A stretch of DNA of 64,000 nt, from assembly GCA_021791875.1 (NCBI GenBank), contig JAJYVU010000006.1, forward strand, positions 48,571 through 112,570, given 5' to 3'. Below the pieces are notes generated by a model. The model was not told where the DNA came from and made no database searches. It saw nothing but the letters and a program-made list of their open reading frames with translations. Shown here piece by piece: positions 1 to 9,113 of this stretch. Origin of the DNA: Acidobacteriota bacterium (GTDB lineage Bacteria > Acidobacteriota > Terriglobia > Terriglobales > Acidobacteriaceae). The translations under genes and the position numbers were made by a program. Position 1 is the first letter of the stretch. The number at the start of each line of letters is the position of its first letter.

Positions 1-2
1 GC

Positions 3-68
3 CATCGCGGTGCCGCGCTCCGCGCCCTGCTTGCGCGCACTCAACAATCTGCGCCCGAGATTGCGTGA
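3..68 (+). CDS. C-terminal tail of an unidentified protein (partial)
   Basis: An open frame enters from the left edge and gives 21 residues (HRGAALRALLARTQQSAPEIA) before a TGA at 66-68. The Ala/Leu/Arg-rich helical composition looks like a normal protein C-terminus, and it lies on the same strand as sdhC. Too little is visible to name a family. It could also be a chance open frame. Confidence 0.35.
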   Translation, partial: HRGAALRALLARTQQSAPEIA

Positions 69-83
69 TCCACCCTGGGTACC

Positions 84-113
84 TTGACGCTGCTCCCGCG
101 CCAAACGAATAAT
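84..113 (+). promoter_or_regulatory. possible sigma70-type promoter upstream of sdhCAB
   Basis: TTGACG at 84-89 is followed after 18 bases by AATAAT at 108-113, a fair match to -35/-10 hexamers. A second -10-like TATAAC lies at 123-128 and a TTGACA at 274-279. The roughly 250-base leader to sdhC (69-316) holds no gene I can support. This is a motif match only. Confidence 0.25.
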
Positions 114-316
114 GAAACTTGTTATAACGACTCGTTTTTTATATGGTCAGATACTTGGCCCACATTCACGCAGATGGGATTCACTTACACTCTGCATGGA
201 CGTTCACCTCGCACTCATAGTGGCTCAAGGACATCCTTCCTCAAGCCCGATGAGCGTCACACTTGCGTGAGGTTTGACACACACACGCCTCACTTCAATC
301 AGGTTTGGAAAATCCA

Positions 317-1009
317 ATGAGCACGAGCGCAGTCGCTGTAAGCAAACATAGGGCACCAGGCTTCTGGCAGTCGACAAACGGCAAGAAAATTGTCATGGCG
401 GTCACTGGGTGCATCCTGATCCTCTTCATCATCGGCCACCTTTTAGGGAACCTGCTCATTTACGCCGGTCCGGCTCGCTACAATGCCTATGCCGCCTTCC
501 TCCACTTTGACGACACCTTGCTCTGGATCATCCGCAGCGTTCTCATCGTCTCGGTGGTTCTGCACATCGAGGCTGCGGCGCAGCTCTGGTTACGGAACAA
601 GAGGGCGCGTCCCGTCAACTACTCGCGCAAGGAAGCGATCCGATCCTCCTATGCCTCCCGAACCATGTACTGGAGCGGCCCCATCGTTCTTGCCTTTGTG
701 ATCTTCCATCTGCTCGAGTTCACAGGTGGATTCATCCATCCCGGCTCGCGGTTCATCGCCGGTGATGTCTATCACAATGTGGTTGCAGGTTTCTCGGTAT
801 GGTGGATATCGGCCTGGTACATCTTCTCGCTTTGTCTCCTCGGCCTGCACCTTCGTCATGGTCTCTGGAGCATGCTCCAGTCGTTCGGCATACCTCATTC
901 CCGAGCGCGTGAAGTCGTTCTAAAGCGGCTCGCGCTCTGGATTGCTGTGGTTCTCATCGCGGGATACATTTCGATTCCCATCAGCGTACTTACGGGGCTA
1001 GTTAAGTAA
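317..1009 (+). CDS. sdhC: succinate dehydrogenase cytochrome b558 subunit
   Basis: Membrane anchor of succinate:quinone oxidoreductase (complex II). The 230-residue protein has about five hydrophobic segments and matches the single-polypeptide b558 family found with Bacillus/Bacteroidetes-type complex II. His41, His83, His131, His178 and His181 lie in or next to membrane segments and are candidate haem b ligands. I prefer the ATG at 317 over an in-frame TTG at 305, because MSTSAVAVSK is a normal cytoplasmic lead-in to the first helix. The stop TAA abuts the sdhA ATG with no gap, so the genes are co-translated. No separate sdhD is present, as expected for this class. Confidence 0.93.
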   Translation: MSTSAVAVSKHRAPGFWQSTNGKKIVMAVTGCILILFIIGHLLGNLLIYAGPARYNAYAAFLHFDDTLLWIIRSVLIVSVVLHIEAAAQLWLRNKRARPVNYSRKEAIRSSYASRTMYWSGPIVLAFVIFHLLEFTGGFIHPGSRFIAGDVYHNVVAGFSVWWISAWYIFSLCLLGLHLRHGLWSMLQSFGIPHSRAREVVLKRLALWIAVVLIAGYISIPISVLTGLVK

Positions 1010-2923
1010 ATGAAACTCGACGCGAAAATCCCTTCCGGCCCAATCGAACAGGCGTGGGACAAAGCCCGCTTTGACATGAAGCTGGTGAATCCTGCCAACA
1101 AGCGCAAACACACCGTTCTCGTCATCGGTTCCGGACTCGCAGGGGCATCGGCAGCTGCCTCCATGGGTGAGCTCGGTTACAACGTACGGTGTTTCTGCTT
1201 CCAGGACTCGCCCCGCCGCGCGCACTCCATCGCTGCGCAGGGCGGTATCAATGCGGCGAAGAATTACCAGAACGACGGAGACAGCATCTATCGCCTCTTC
1301 TACGACACCGTGAAGGGTGGCGACTTCCGTTCTCGTGAAGCCAACGTCTACCGCCTGGCCCAAAACAGCCTGAACATCATCGATCAGTGCGTGGCTCAGG
1401 GTGTCCCCTTCGCGCGCGAGTACGGCGGGGCTCTCACCAACCGCTCCTTCGGTGGCGCACAGGTCTCGCGTACCTTCTATGCGCGTGGGCAGACGGGCCA
1501 GCAATTGCTGCTGGGCGCCTATCAGGCGCTGGAGCGCCAGGTGCAGGCAGGCACCGTCACCATGTTCCCGCGCACCGAGATGCTCGACCTGATTGTGATC
1601 GACGGACAGGCCCGCGGCATCGTCACGCGTAACCTCGTCACCGGCGAGCTGAATGTCCATATTGGCGACGCCGTCGTTTTGGCCAGCGGTGGATACGGCA
1701 ACGTCTATTACCTCTCCACCAATGCCAAGGGCTCCAACGTGACGGCAAGCTGGCGCGCTCACAAGCGCGGCGCGCTCTTCGCCAATCCATGCTTCACGCA
1801 GATTCACCCCACCTGTATCCCCGTCTCCGGCGACTACCAGTCGAAACTCACGCTCATGTCGGAGTCTCTCCGCAATGACGGGCGCATCTGGGTCCCAAAG
1901 CAAAAGGGCGACAAGCGCCGGCCTGACCAGATTCCCGCCGATGAACGTGATTACTATCTCGAGCGGCGTTACCCCAGCTTCGGGAATCTTGTCCCGCGCG
2001 ATGTGGCCTCACGCAACGCAAAGCACGTCTGCGATGAGGGCCGCGGCGTCGGAGAAACCGGCCTCGGCGTCTATCTCGACTTCTCCGATGCCATTCAGCG
2101 CCTCGGCGAGCACGTGATTCGCGAGCGCTACGGCAACCTCTTCGACATGTACCAGCGCATCACCGATGAGGATCCCTACAAGGTCCCCATGCGCATCTAC
2201 CCCGCCATTCACTACACCATGGGCGGCCTCTGGGTTGACTACTACCTGCAGAGCACCATCCCGGGCTTGTTCGTCGCCGGTGAGGCGAACTTCTCCGACC
2301 ACGGGGCAAACCGCCTCGGCGCTAGCGCGCTCATGCAGGGCTTGTCCGACGGCTATTTCATCATTCCGTACACCGTCGGCAACTACATTGCCACCAGCAA
2401 GCTCGACAAAGTGGATGACTCTCACCCCGCAGTCCAGCAAGTCGTTTCTGAAGTCCAGCAGGGTATCACCTCGCTGCTTTCCATCAAGGGCAAGCGCACC
2501 GTCGACTCCTTCCATCGGGAGCTCGGCAAAATCATGTGGGACGAGTGCGGCATGTCGCGCACCGCGCAGGGGCTTGAAAAAGCCATCGGCCAGATTCGTC
2601 AACTGCGCGAAGAGTTCTGGCAGAACGTTACCGTACCAGGCAGCGGCGATGATTTGAATCAGAGCCTCGAGAAAGCCGGACGTGTGGCCGACTTCTTGGA
2701 GCTTGGCGAGTTGATGTGCATCGATGCCCGCGACCGCAACGAAAGCTGCGGTGGACACTTCCGCGAGGAGTCTCAGACCGCGGACGGAGAAGCGCAGCGC
2801 GACGACGAGAATTACTCTTACGTGGCGGCATGGGGCTATACCGGCCCGGACAGCGCGCCGGCTCTCAGCAAAGAACCCTTGGAATTCAAGTACGTTTACC
2901 GCAGCCAGAGGAGCTACAAGTAA
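1010..2923 (+). CDS. sdhA: succinate dehydrogenase flavoprotein subunit
   Basis: Catalytic FAD subunit that oxidises succinate to fumarate. The 637-residue length is typical of the long SdhA/FrdA form paired with a b558 anchor. A Rossmann motif (GSGLAG, residues 40-45) binds FAD. His72 in [12 protein letters not shown] is the expected covalent FAD attachment site. The HPT segment at 1807-1815 and the RLGASAL segment near 2310 belong to the dicarboxylate and flavin sites. It starts directly after the sdhC stop and ends one base before the sdhB ATG. Fumarate reductase cannot be excluded from sequence alone, but the operon type favours succinate dehydrogenase. Confidence 0.95.
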   Translation: MKLDAKIPSGPIEQAWDKARFDMKLVNPANKRKHTVLVIGSGLAGASAAASMGELGYNVRCFCFQDSPRRAHSIAAQGGINAAKNYQNDGDSIYRLFYDTVKGGDFRSREANVYRLAQNSLNIIDQCVAQGVPFAREYGGALTNRSFGGAQVSRTFYARGQTGQQLLLGAYQALERQVQAGTVTMFPRTEMLDLIVIDGQARGIVTRNLVTGELNVHIGDAVVLASGGYGNVYYLSTNAKGSNVTASWRAHKRGALFANPCFTQIHPTCIPVSGDYQSKLTLMSESLRNDGRIWVPKQKGDKRRPDQIPADERDYYLERRYPSFGNLVPRDVASRNAKHVCDEGRGVGETGLGVYLDFSDAIQRLGEHVIRERYGNLFDMYQRITDEDPYKVPMRIYPAIHYTMGGLWVDYYLQSTIPGLFVAGEANFSDHGANRLGASALMQGLSDGYFIIPYTVGNYIATSKLDKVDDSHPAVQQVVSEVQQGITSLLSIKGKRTVDSFHRELGKIMWDECGMSRTAQGLEKAIGQIRQLREEFWQNVTVPGSGDDLNQSLEKAGRVADFLELGELMCIDARDRNESCGGHFREESQTADGEAQRDDENYSYVAAWGYTGPDSAPALSKEPLEFKYVYRSQRSYK

Positions 2924-3727
2924 ATGAAATTGACCCTGAAAATCTGGCGACAGAAAAACCGCGATGAAAAAGGCAGATTCTTCACCTATCCCGTGGAGAA
3001 TGTGAATCCGGAGATGTCGATGCTGGAGTGCCTCGACGTCCTGAACGAGTCGCTGATCGAGCGGGGCGAAGAGCCTGTGGCCTTCGAGCATGATTGCCGC
3101 GAGGGCATCTGCGGGTCATGCGGGTTCATGATTAACGGCGTCGCTCATGGCCCGCAATCGGCAACCACTGCCTGCCAGCTCACCATGCGGCATTTCAAGG
3201 ATGGGCAGGAGCTGACCATCGAACCATGGCGTGCCGCTGCCTTTCCTCTCATCAAAGACCTCGTTGTCGATCGTCGCGCCCTGGACCGCATCATTCAGGC
3301 AGGTGGCTACATTTCCGTCTCGACCGGCAATGCTCCCGACGGAAATAACATTCCCGTCGGTAAAGACATTGCGGACCGCGCCATGGACGCCGCCGCGTGT
3401 ATCGGCTGCGGAGCCTGTGTGGCAGCTTGCCCAAATGCCTCGGCCGCGCTCTTCACTGGTGCAAAGATCTCCCACCTCGGCATTCTTCCGCAGGGCAAGC
3501 CGGAACAGGACCGCCGCGCTCTGAGCATGGTCGCGCAGATGAATACCGAGCCTTTTGGAAGCTGCACCAATATTGGCGAATGTACCGCAGCCTGCCCCAA
3601 AGAAATTCCGCTGGAAGTGATTGCGACCATGAATCGCGACTATCGCGGCGCAACCTGCAGAAAGCGCGACGATCTCGTGCAGGTCGTTGCTCCTGTAACC
3701 GGATGGAGTTCCAGCTCAAAGAGTTAG
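2924..3727 (+). CDS. sdhB: succinate dehydrogenase iron-sulfur subunit
   Basis: Electron-transfer subunit linking SdhA to the quinone site in SdhC. The 267-residue protein has an N-terminal ferredoxin fold with Cys58, Cys63, Cys66 and Cys84 for the [2Fe-2S] cluster. The C-terminal helical domain carries Cys159, Cys162, Cys165 and Cys169 plus Cys214, Cys220 and Cys224, which supply the [4Fe-4S] and [3Fe-4S] clusters. It is the last gene of a tight sdhC-sdhA-sdhB operon. A rho-independent terminator follows about 40 bases downstream. Confidence 0.95.
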   Translation: MKLTLKIWRQKNRDEKGRFFTYPVENVNPEMSMLECLDVLNESLIERGEEPVAFEHDCREGICGSCGFMINGVAHGPQSATTACQLTMRHFKDGQELTIEPWRAAAFPLIKDLVVDRRALDRIIQAGGYISVSTGNAPDGNNIPVGKDIADRAMDAAACIGCGACVAACPNASAALFTGAKISHLGILPQGKPEQDRRALSMVAQMNTEPFGSCTNIGECTAACPKEIPLEVIATMNRDYRGATCRKRDDLVQVVAPVTGWSSSSKS

Positions 3728-3765
3728 AGCATTCCCCCTGCAGCGAGACAATTTCCATCCAGCTC

Positions 3766-3797
3766 AAGGCCAGAGAGCATTTTCCCTGGCCTTTTCC
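3766..3797 (+). terminator. rho-independent terminator of sdhCAB
   Basis: AAGGCCAG (3766-3773) and CTGGCCTT (3786-3793) form a perfect 8-bp stem around a 12-base loop, followed by a T-rich tract (CTTTTCCTTTTCC). The loop contains AGAGCATTTTCC, which resembles the end of the inverted-repeat element at 26261. Confidence 0.75.
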
Positions 3798-3920
3798 TTT
3801 TCCAGATCGTTCTCGAAGTCTTTGCCCCAGCTTGCCGTCTGCATGCTCATGTCACTCGAGCGTGATATTCTTCGCAAAATCACGGGAATCGCACTCAGCT
3901 TCCCCCAAAAGCTCCGCATC

Positions 3921-5201
3921 ATGACGAGCCCCGGCAAAACTCCCCTCGGCACTCGCCACTTTGACGAGTTGGATTCCCTGCGTGGCCTCGCCGCCATCAC
4001 GGTTGCTTTCGGACACCTCGCGCTGCTCACCTTTGCCAGCACAACATGGCCAGGTCACCCGCAAATGGAATTCTGGCGGCACGTCATTGAGCTTCTCAAT
4101 CGGACGCCGCTCACATTTCTGATGGCTGGCGGCGCTGCCGTCCGCTTCTTCTTCGTTCTCAGTGGATTCGTACTCCTTCTCCCATTCCTGCGCCGCAAGG
4201 AGAATCCCTATTCGCCCTACATCGTCAAGCGCGTCTGCCGTCTCTATCTTCCCTATCTCGCGGCCGTCCTGCTTGGCCTCCTGGGCGATTATTTCCTCGG
4301 CCAGCATCGTCCAAAGGGCTTCCTCGTTTCCCCGCATGACATGTGGACTCACCCCATCACCGCAAACATGATCATCCAGCACATTCTCCTCTACGGCAGC
4401 CAGATCGGCCAGCTCGATCAGGTCCTCTGGTCCCTCGTTCAGGAGATGCGCATTTCCGTCATCTATCCACTCATTGCGATTCTCGTCCTCAAACTCCGGA
4501 CCCGGCATCTGGTTCTCATCGTCGCTGCGATTGAAGTCTTTCTAACAGCCCTCCTGCTTGTCGCTCCACAGACGAACACCAGCCTCCAAAGCTTCTTTTC
4601 CACCCTCCACTTCACCACCATCTTCATCTTCGGTGCCTGGCTCGCAAAGAATCATCATGAACTCGGTCAAAGGCTCATGCGGCTCAGCCGCACAACTCGG
4701 GTGGGCATCGCAGTCTTTGCCTTTCTCGCCTACAGCCTCGGCATCAAGTTCCTCTGGGGAAACCAGATTCTCATTCACTTCATCCATCCTCTTGAGCGGC
4801 GCTTTCCTCAAGCATGGTTTGCCCAGCCCGCCTTCCTCAACTTCATCACTCTTGCCTCAGGCGACTGGATCGCCGCCTTCGCGGCTGGCGTCGCCATTCT
4901 TTACGCGCTCCATCAGCGCCAGGTTCGCTCGGCGCTTCACATCTATCCGATACTCATCACCGGCCGCGCATCCTATACGCTCTATCTGGTACATTCGCTG
5001 GTGCTCTTTGCGCTTCTCTTCGGCCTCGCCGGAACTCCCTGGTTCTGGGCCGTCATTCCAGGATTCTTTATCGGAACCATCCTCTTCACCTGGCTCTTCT
5101 ACCGCTGGATTGAAGTTCCCACCATGAACATGGGCAGAAGAATCGCCAAAGCCATGCAGGAAAGACGCCGCCGTACTCCCGCGCCATCCGTCGCCGCATG
5201 A
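3921..5201 (+). CDS. acyltransferase family 3 (OafA/YrhL-like) membrane protein
   Basis: Predicted integral membrane O-acyltransferase of about 426 residues with roughly ten hydrophobic helices. The N-terminal LDSLRGLAA followed by a conserved His in FGHLALL is the hallmark of the Acyl_transf_3 family. These enzymes move acetyl or other acyl groups onto surface polysaccharides, LPS or lipids. RFFFVLSGFVLLLPFLRR is the usual second signature. The frame is open upstream to a TTG at 3822, but the family normally begins just before the LDSLRG motif, so I chose the ATG at 3921 (ATGs at 3843 and 3849 are alternatives). No clear Shine-Dalgarno precedes any of them. It converges with the NTF2-like gene, and the substrate is unknown. 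Confidence 0.85.
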   Translation: MTSPGKTPLGTRHFDELDSLRGLAAITVAFGHLALLTFASTTWPGHPQMEFWRHVIELLNRTPLTFLMAGGAAVRFFFVLSGFVLLLPFLRRKENPYSPYIVKRVCRLYLPYLAAVLLGLLGDYFLGQHRPKGFLVSPHDMWTHPITANMIIQHILLYGSQIGQLDQVLWSLVQEMRISVIYPLIAILVLKLRTRHLVLIVAAIEVFLTALLLVAPQTNTSLQSFFSTLHFTTIFIFGAWLAKNHHELGQRLMRLSRTTRVGIAVFAFLAYSLGIKFLWGNQILIHFIHPLERRFPQAWFAQPAFLNFITLASGDWIAAFAAGVAILYALHQRQVRSALHIYPILITGRASYTLYLVHSLVLFALLFGLAGTPWFWAVIPGFFIGTILFTWLFYRWIEVPTMNMGRRIAKAMQERRRRTPAPSVAA

Positions 5202-5217
5202 TCGCAATCTTTTGGCC

Positions 5218-5646
5218 TCACTCGGCCGGAATTTTTGTCCCCTGATGAAAGAGCATCTGCCACCGCCCATCGCGCAGTTCCCACAACGAACTCCGCAATG
5301 ACTGCACGGAGTTGTCATTCGGTCCAACACGCAGGGCTCGATAGGTCACCAACACCAATGATGCGGAAAGTGGCGTCGCTTCGAAATCTGTGAGAGACAG
5401 CCGAGCGGGCTCTTCCTCCTGCAGGTGCCCAATGATCTCCGCTCTGGAATACACGCGTCCGGAACAGCCAAATTCACGAAAACCATCCGCAAGCAATGCA
5501 GCTACCTCCGGCGCATTCTTACGCACGGCGCTCCGCAAAAGACTCTCTTCCAGACTTCGAAGATGATCGCTCAGTTCCATCCGGCGTTTCCTTCCATCCA
5601 TCGTTGGGCCGAGTCCCACAATCCGGCTCTGCGTCACACGCCTCAC
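5218..5646 (-). CDS. NTF2-like (DUF4440/SnoaL-type) protein
   Basis: A 142-residue protein with the cone-shaped NTF2-fold pattern: an N-terminal helix pair (LEESLLRSAVRKNAPEVAALL), ADGFREFGCSGRVYSRAEII, and C-terminal strands ending SSLWELRDGRWQMLFHQGT. Such DUF4440 proteins are often annotated as putative ketosteroid isomerase-like, but without the catalytic residues they have no defined activity. The GTG start overlaps the beta-lactamase stop (GTGA, 5643-5646), so the two are translationally coupled on the minus strand. Internal starts at MDGRKRRMELS would shorten it by about 15-22 residues. Confidence 0.75.
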   Translation of the reverse strand: MRRVTQSRIVGLGPTMDGRKRRMELSDHLRSLEESLLRSAVRKNAPEVAALLADGFREFGCSGRVYSRAEIIGHLQEEEPARLSLTDFEATPLSASLVLVTYRALRVGPNDNSVQSLRSSLWELRDGRWQMLFHQGTKIPAE

Positions 5647-6530
5647 ACCGCTTCCGCCACTGCCCTGCCCACTGCCGCCAGCGTCGCATCCCGCTGCTCA
5701 CGGCTCACCGTTGCTCCCGTCAAGTAAGCCGCCACCAGCACCGGCTTTCCCGTGGGAGGCCAAAGAATCGCCACATCATTTGTCGTACCACGCTCTCCGC
5801 TGCCCGTCTTGTCACCCTCTCGCCAGGTCTTCGGCAACCCAGCCCGAATCCGCTTCTCACCCGTCCTGTCTTCCACCAGCCATTTCGTCAGCAAAGCCCT
5901 TGAGCTTCCCGACAACGCATCCCCCAGCGCCAGCGCACGCAAATCCTGCACCATCCCCACCGGCGTCGTCGTATCCCGCACATCTCCCGGCAAACACTCA
6001 TTCACATCCGGTTCATTGCGGTCCAGTCTCGTCCACTTGTCTCCCAGCCGCCGTGCAAACTCCGTCACCCCCTGCGGCCCACCCAGCCCAGCCAGCAAAA
6101 GATTCGCCGCCGTATTGTCACTCACCGTAATCGCAGCCGCGCACAACGCCTCTACCGTCATCCCGCTCGCAACATGCTGGCTCGTGATTGGTGAATACGC
6201 CACCACCTGCCCACGGCCAAACTTCACCAACCGATCCAGCCGCTCCTTGCCGCGATCCGCCTTTGCCAACACCGCTCCCACGGCCAGCAGCTTGTACGTG
6301 CTGCACATCGGAAAGCGCTCAAACGCGCGCCAGCCTCCCGTTGACCCCGTTTCCGTATCCAGGCAGTAGACCCCCAGCCTCCCTCCGCTGGCCTTTTCCA
6401 GTTGATGAATCCGTGCGTGAAAACGATCATGCCCCAGCGGAGCCGCGCCCGCCCATCCCCGCGCTGAATCAAAAACAGCGCTGCCGGAAACCAGCAGCGC
6501 CGCATATACAAATTCCCGTCTTGTCGTCAT
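5643..6530 (-). CDS. class A beta-lactamase with Tat-like signal
   Basis: Periplasmic serine beta-lactamase of 295 residues with every catalytic motif: Ser77-Thr-Tyr-Lys80 (STYK, Ambler 70-73), Ser137-Asp-Asn139 (SDN), Glu173 with Asn177 in EPDVNECLPGD (omega loop, Ambler 166/170) and Lys241-Thr-Gly (KTG). The KTGSGERGTTNDVAILWP and PGDVRDTT stretches strongly resemble CTX-M-type enzymes, including the lone Cys before the active Ser (Cys76) with no partner at Ambler 238. The N-terminus TTRREFVYAALLVSG has a twin Arg and suggests Tat export. It is the first gene of a coupled pair with the NTF2-like protein. BlaI/M56 genes exist about 28 kb away and are not linked to it. The resistance spectrum cannot be read from sequence. 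Confidence 0.93.
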   Translation of the reverse strand: MTTRREFVYAALLVSGSAVFDSARGWAGAAPLGHDRFHARIHQLEKASGGRLGVYCLDTETGSTGGWRAFERFPMCSTYKLLAVGAVLAKADRGKERLDRLVKFGRGQVVAYSPITSQHVASGMTVEALCAAAITVSDNTAANLLLAGLGGPQGVTEFARRLGDKWTRLDRNEPDVNECLPGDVRDTTTPVGMVQDLRALALGDALSGSSRALLTKWLVEDRTGEKRIRAGLPKTWREGDKTGSGERGTTNDVAILWPPTGKPVLVAAYLTGATVSREQRDATLAAVGRAVAEAV

Positions 6531-6615
6531 CTGCCCTCGTGTCGATGCAGCCGATTATGCCACACCGCGAACCGGGCTTCCCTCAGCAACCAGCCTGAGG
6601 CAAAAAGAATGCTGT

Positions 6616-7401
6616 TTACTCAACAGGCTCTGCCGTCACTTCAATCTGCTCTTGCTTGGCGGTCCCGGGAATATCGAGCGATCCCAGAATCAACGGCTTC
6701 CCTACCGTGACAATGGCAGTACTATCCAGCGTAGTCTGGCGCAAAATCGGATCCGGCAGCCCGGCAACCGATTTCTCCGGAACCACCGCGGATTGCACAA
6801 CCTGCGTCTGCAGAACCAGGTCGTTGGCAGGACCACTCAAAGACGCATTCAGGTGCAGACCCACATCCAGGTACTGCATCTGATCGCTGCTCCTCCCCGC
6901 ACCCGCACTATCGCGGCCCGTCACTATCGGAACCCGCTCGCCTTGCTTGATGCTTGCATTTTCACCGGATGCCACCACCACCGCCACGCTGTGATGCCCG
7001 GCGCTCTTGCCCCCGCCAGAATCAGTAAGGGTATAAGTCAGCCGAAACACCCTCGGCCCCTGGCTCATCTCCGTCACCACCTTCTGCGCGATCTCAAAAT
7101 CATGCTCCGTACTCATCATCGAGATTGCGTTTCGCGATGCCACATAAAAAACCCTGGCTCTCGGCAGTAGACTGCGCAGGTCGGTGACAATATCTATGGC
7201 ATCGCTTTGTCTTACAACGCCGGTCAAGTACAGGACGTGATAGGTTTCGGGACCCATGCTGGCCGCGGCCTCGGCACTAATAGCGGCATTAGCCGTCGCG
7301 CTCAAACCAGCCACGGCGAGCGCAACCATCAGTGCAGGGATAGCGAACATCCGGGTAAGAGATACAGTCCGGGTCCGCCACTCGATGTAACTTGATTTCA
7401 T
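6616..7401 (-). CDS. exported protein with secretin N-domain-like fold
   Basis: A 261-residue predicted periplasmic protein. The ATG at 7401 follows GAGAGG and begins a Sec signal (hydrophobic stretch IPALMVALAVAGL, then ATANA). The mature N-terminus (YHVLYLTGVVRQSDAIDIVTDLRSLLPRARVFYV) reads like a secretin N1/KH-type domain. The C-terminal half (LDVGLHLNASL, then VTVGKPLILGSLDIPG) resembles the beta-rich core of type II/III secretins. It is far too short to form an outer-membrane channel, and no pilus or secretion genes are nearby. The family match is by eye, so treat the function as unknown. Confidence 0.7.
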   Translation of the reverse strand: MKSSYIEWRTRTVSLTRMFAIPALMVALAVAGLSATANAAISAEAAASMGPETYHVLYLTGVVRQSDAIDIVTDLRSLLPRARVFYVASRNAISMMSTEHDFEIAQKVVTEMSQGPRVFRLTYTLTDSGGGKSAGHHSVAVVVASGENASIKQGERVPIVTGRDSAGAGRSSDQMQYLDVGLHLNASLSGPANDLVLQTQVVQSAVVPEKSVAGLPDPILRQTTLDSTAIVTVGKPLILGSLDIPGTAKQEQIEVTAEPVE

Positions 7402-7582
7402 AATTCGCCTCTCAGATAACTTTCTGGAAGAGGCCAGAATACGCCGCGCGATGGAGTTACGACAATCTTCTAAATCAACAAGACGCGCAAGATAGATTTC
7501 CGCTCGTATTTCTGGAGTCTCATGTACCAGATGCCGCTGGCCGCGCCACACCATAGCGAAGAGCCCCGCTCCACTCGTGCGT

Positions 7583-8065
7583 CTACGCCACCCTCCACGC
7601 ATCGAGCGTCGCCTTCGCCCGCTCGTGGCCCAGATCAGGATCAATCGACAGCTCCAGCCGTGTCACCCCATCCAGATCCACCGTGTAGTCCTCAATCTCC
7701 TGCATCGAGCCGCTCGGGCTGAAGTTCCACTGCTGCCGCACAATTTCCTGGATGATCCCCGCCTGTGTCATGTACCGCAGCGAAAACTCCTGCGTCCGCT
7801 CAACTTCAGGTTCAGTAAAGCGCAGAAAAATCCTGCGAATCTTCATTGGCCGCAAAAAGTTCAGCGTAATCGTCTGCGGCCCCGGCTCGCTGGCGACCCA
7901 TCCCTTTTCATTGCATTCCGGACTCAGGCTCAGCGCATTCTCCAGGGGACATTCCGGATCCTCCGACGTCAGCAGCGCCCGGGCCAGCTTCTCGATCGGG
8001 ATCCAGTCGTCCTCGCGGGGCCTCTTTTCAGCAACCTGTTTGTGTCCAACGATTTCCTTCCACAT
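7583..8065 (-). CDS. discoidin / XRCC1-N-like beta-sandwich protein
   Basis: A 160-residue cytoplasmic protein with no signal peptide. The central region, including TITLNFLRPMKIRRIFLRF and QEFSLRYMT, followed by LDGVTRLELSIDPDLG, has the alternating strands of F5/8-type C (discoidin) or XRCC1-N-like galactose-binding folds. A good Shine-Dalgarno (GGAGG, about 8 bases upstream) supports the ATG at 8065. I do not recognise a specific function. The 7402-7582 gap on its 3' side holds nothing I can identify. Confidence 0.72.
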   Translation of the reverse strand: MWKEIVGHKQVAEKRPREDDWIPIEKLARALLTSEDPECPLENALSLSPECNEKGWVASEPGPQTITLNFLRPMKIRRIFLRFTEPEVERTQEFSLRYMTQAGIIQEIVRQQWNFSPSGSMQEIEDYTVDLDGVTRLELSIDPDLGHERAKATLDAWRVA

Positions 8066-8265
8066 AGGCCGCCTCCAGCCTCAGCTTACTCCGCACCTAC
8101 CACTCGGCAAGTGATTTTCAGCACACCGCCCGCACCACGGCGTCGCTTCCGGAACCAGCTCCGCTGCCTCCTCTGCCGTCAACACCGCCACCACGCAATT
8201 CCTGCTGCGTCATTTCTCGGCTGGCCTCATTCGCGCCCTTTCCGGTACTCTTTTTCTTGGGAAAT

Positions 8266-9087
8266 ATGCATTCGATCCGGCACCTCACTCTCGTCCTTGC
8301 TGCCCCGCTGCTAGTCGTCGGCACTCTGGCCGCACAGCAATCGGCGCAGCCCCACTCTCAAACCCCGTTTCAAGCCCAAACCCAAACCAAACCGGCAACT
8401 TCAACAGCCACGACTAACTCGGCGACCCTGCCCGGCGCGCCATCCCCCCAGCCTCAGAACCAGGCTCAGCCCGCCACGCCGCCTTCGCCGCAACCCACCG
8501 GCCCCACTGCCGTCTTTGACACCAGCATGGGACGCATGGTCTGCCGCCTCTACTCCAAGCTTGCACCCGTAACTGTCGCCAACTTCATCGGCCTCGCCGA
8601 AGGCACCAAGACCTGGACCAATCCCGCCACCGGCAAACTCGAACACGGCAAATCCCTCTACGACGGAACCATCTTCCATCGCGTTATTCCCGGTTTCATG
8701 ATTCAAGGCGGCGACCCCCTTGGCACCGGCATGGGCGGCCCGGGCTATCAGTTCAAAGATGAAATCGTACCCACCCTCACCTTCGACGTCGCCGGACGCC
8801 TCGCCATGGCGAATGCCGGGCCCAATACCAACGGCTCGCAGTTCTTCATCACCGTCGCCCCCCAGCCGCAACTCGACGGTCACTACACCATCTTTGGCCA
8901 ATGCACGCCAGACAGCGTGATCGTCGCTGAAACCATCACCGAGGTCCCCCGCGACCCCAGTAACAACAAGCCACTCGACCCCGTCACGATCAATAAGCTT
9001 TCCATCATTCCACCGGGCCAGCCGTTGCCACCCTCACCGGAAGCCGCGGCCTCACCCACCACTGCGCAGCCGCAGTCTCAACATTGA
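8266..9087 (+). CDS. exported peptidyl-prolyl isomerase (cyclophilin type)
   Basis: Predicted periplasmic foldase of 273 residues. An N-terminal signal (HLTLVLAAPLLVVGTLAAQQ) is followed by about 55 residues rich in Gln, Thr, Pro and Ala, a flexible linker, then a full cyclophilin domain: FHRVIPGFMIQGGD, then NAGPNTNGSQFFIT and GHYTIFG. The Arg of FHRVIP and the QFF segment are the catalytic/proline-pocket residues. A Pro/Ala/Gln tail ends the protein. I chose the ATG at 8266 over the TTG at 8257 because the signal starts there. It lies 26 bases upstream of a second, cytosolic cyclophilin, probably in one operon. Confidence 0.92.
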   Translation: MHSIRHLTLVLAAPLLVVGTLAAQQSAQPHSQTPFQAQTQTKPATSTATTNSATLPGAPSPQPQNQAQPATPPSPQPTGPTAVFDTSMGRMVCRLYSKLAPVTVANFIGLAEGTKTWTNPATGKLEHGKSLYDGTIFHRVIPGFMIQGGDPLGTGMGGPGYQFKDEIVPTLTFDVAGRLAMANAGPNTNGSQFFITVAPQPQLDGHYTIFGQCTPDSVIVAETITEVPRDPSNNKPLDPVTINKLSIIPPGQPLPPSPEAAASPTTAQPQSQH

Positions 9088-9113
9088 AACCAGCACTTTA
9101 AGGAGCACGTACC

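Noticed and set aside
6583..6602. CCTCAG/CTGAGG hairpin between the secretin-like gene and beta-lactamase as a terminator
   Set aside because: On the minus strand, the direction of both genes, no T-tract follows the stem.
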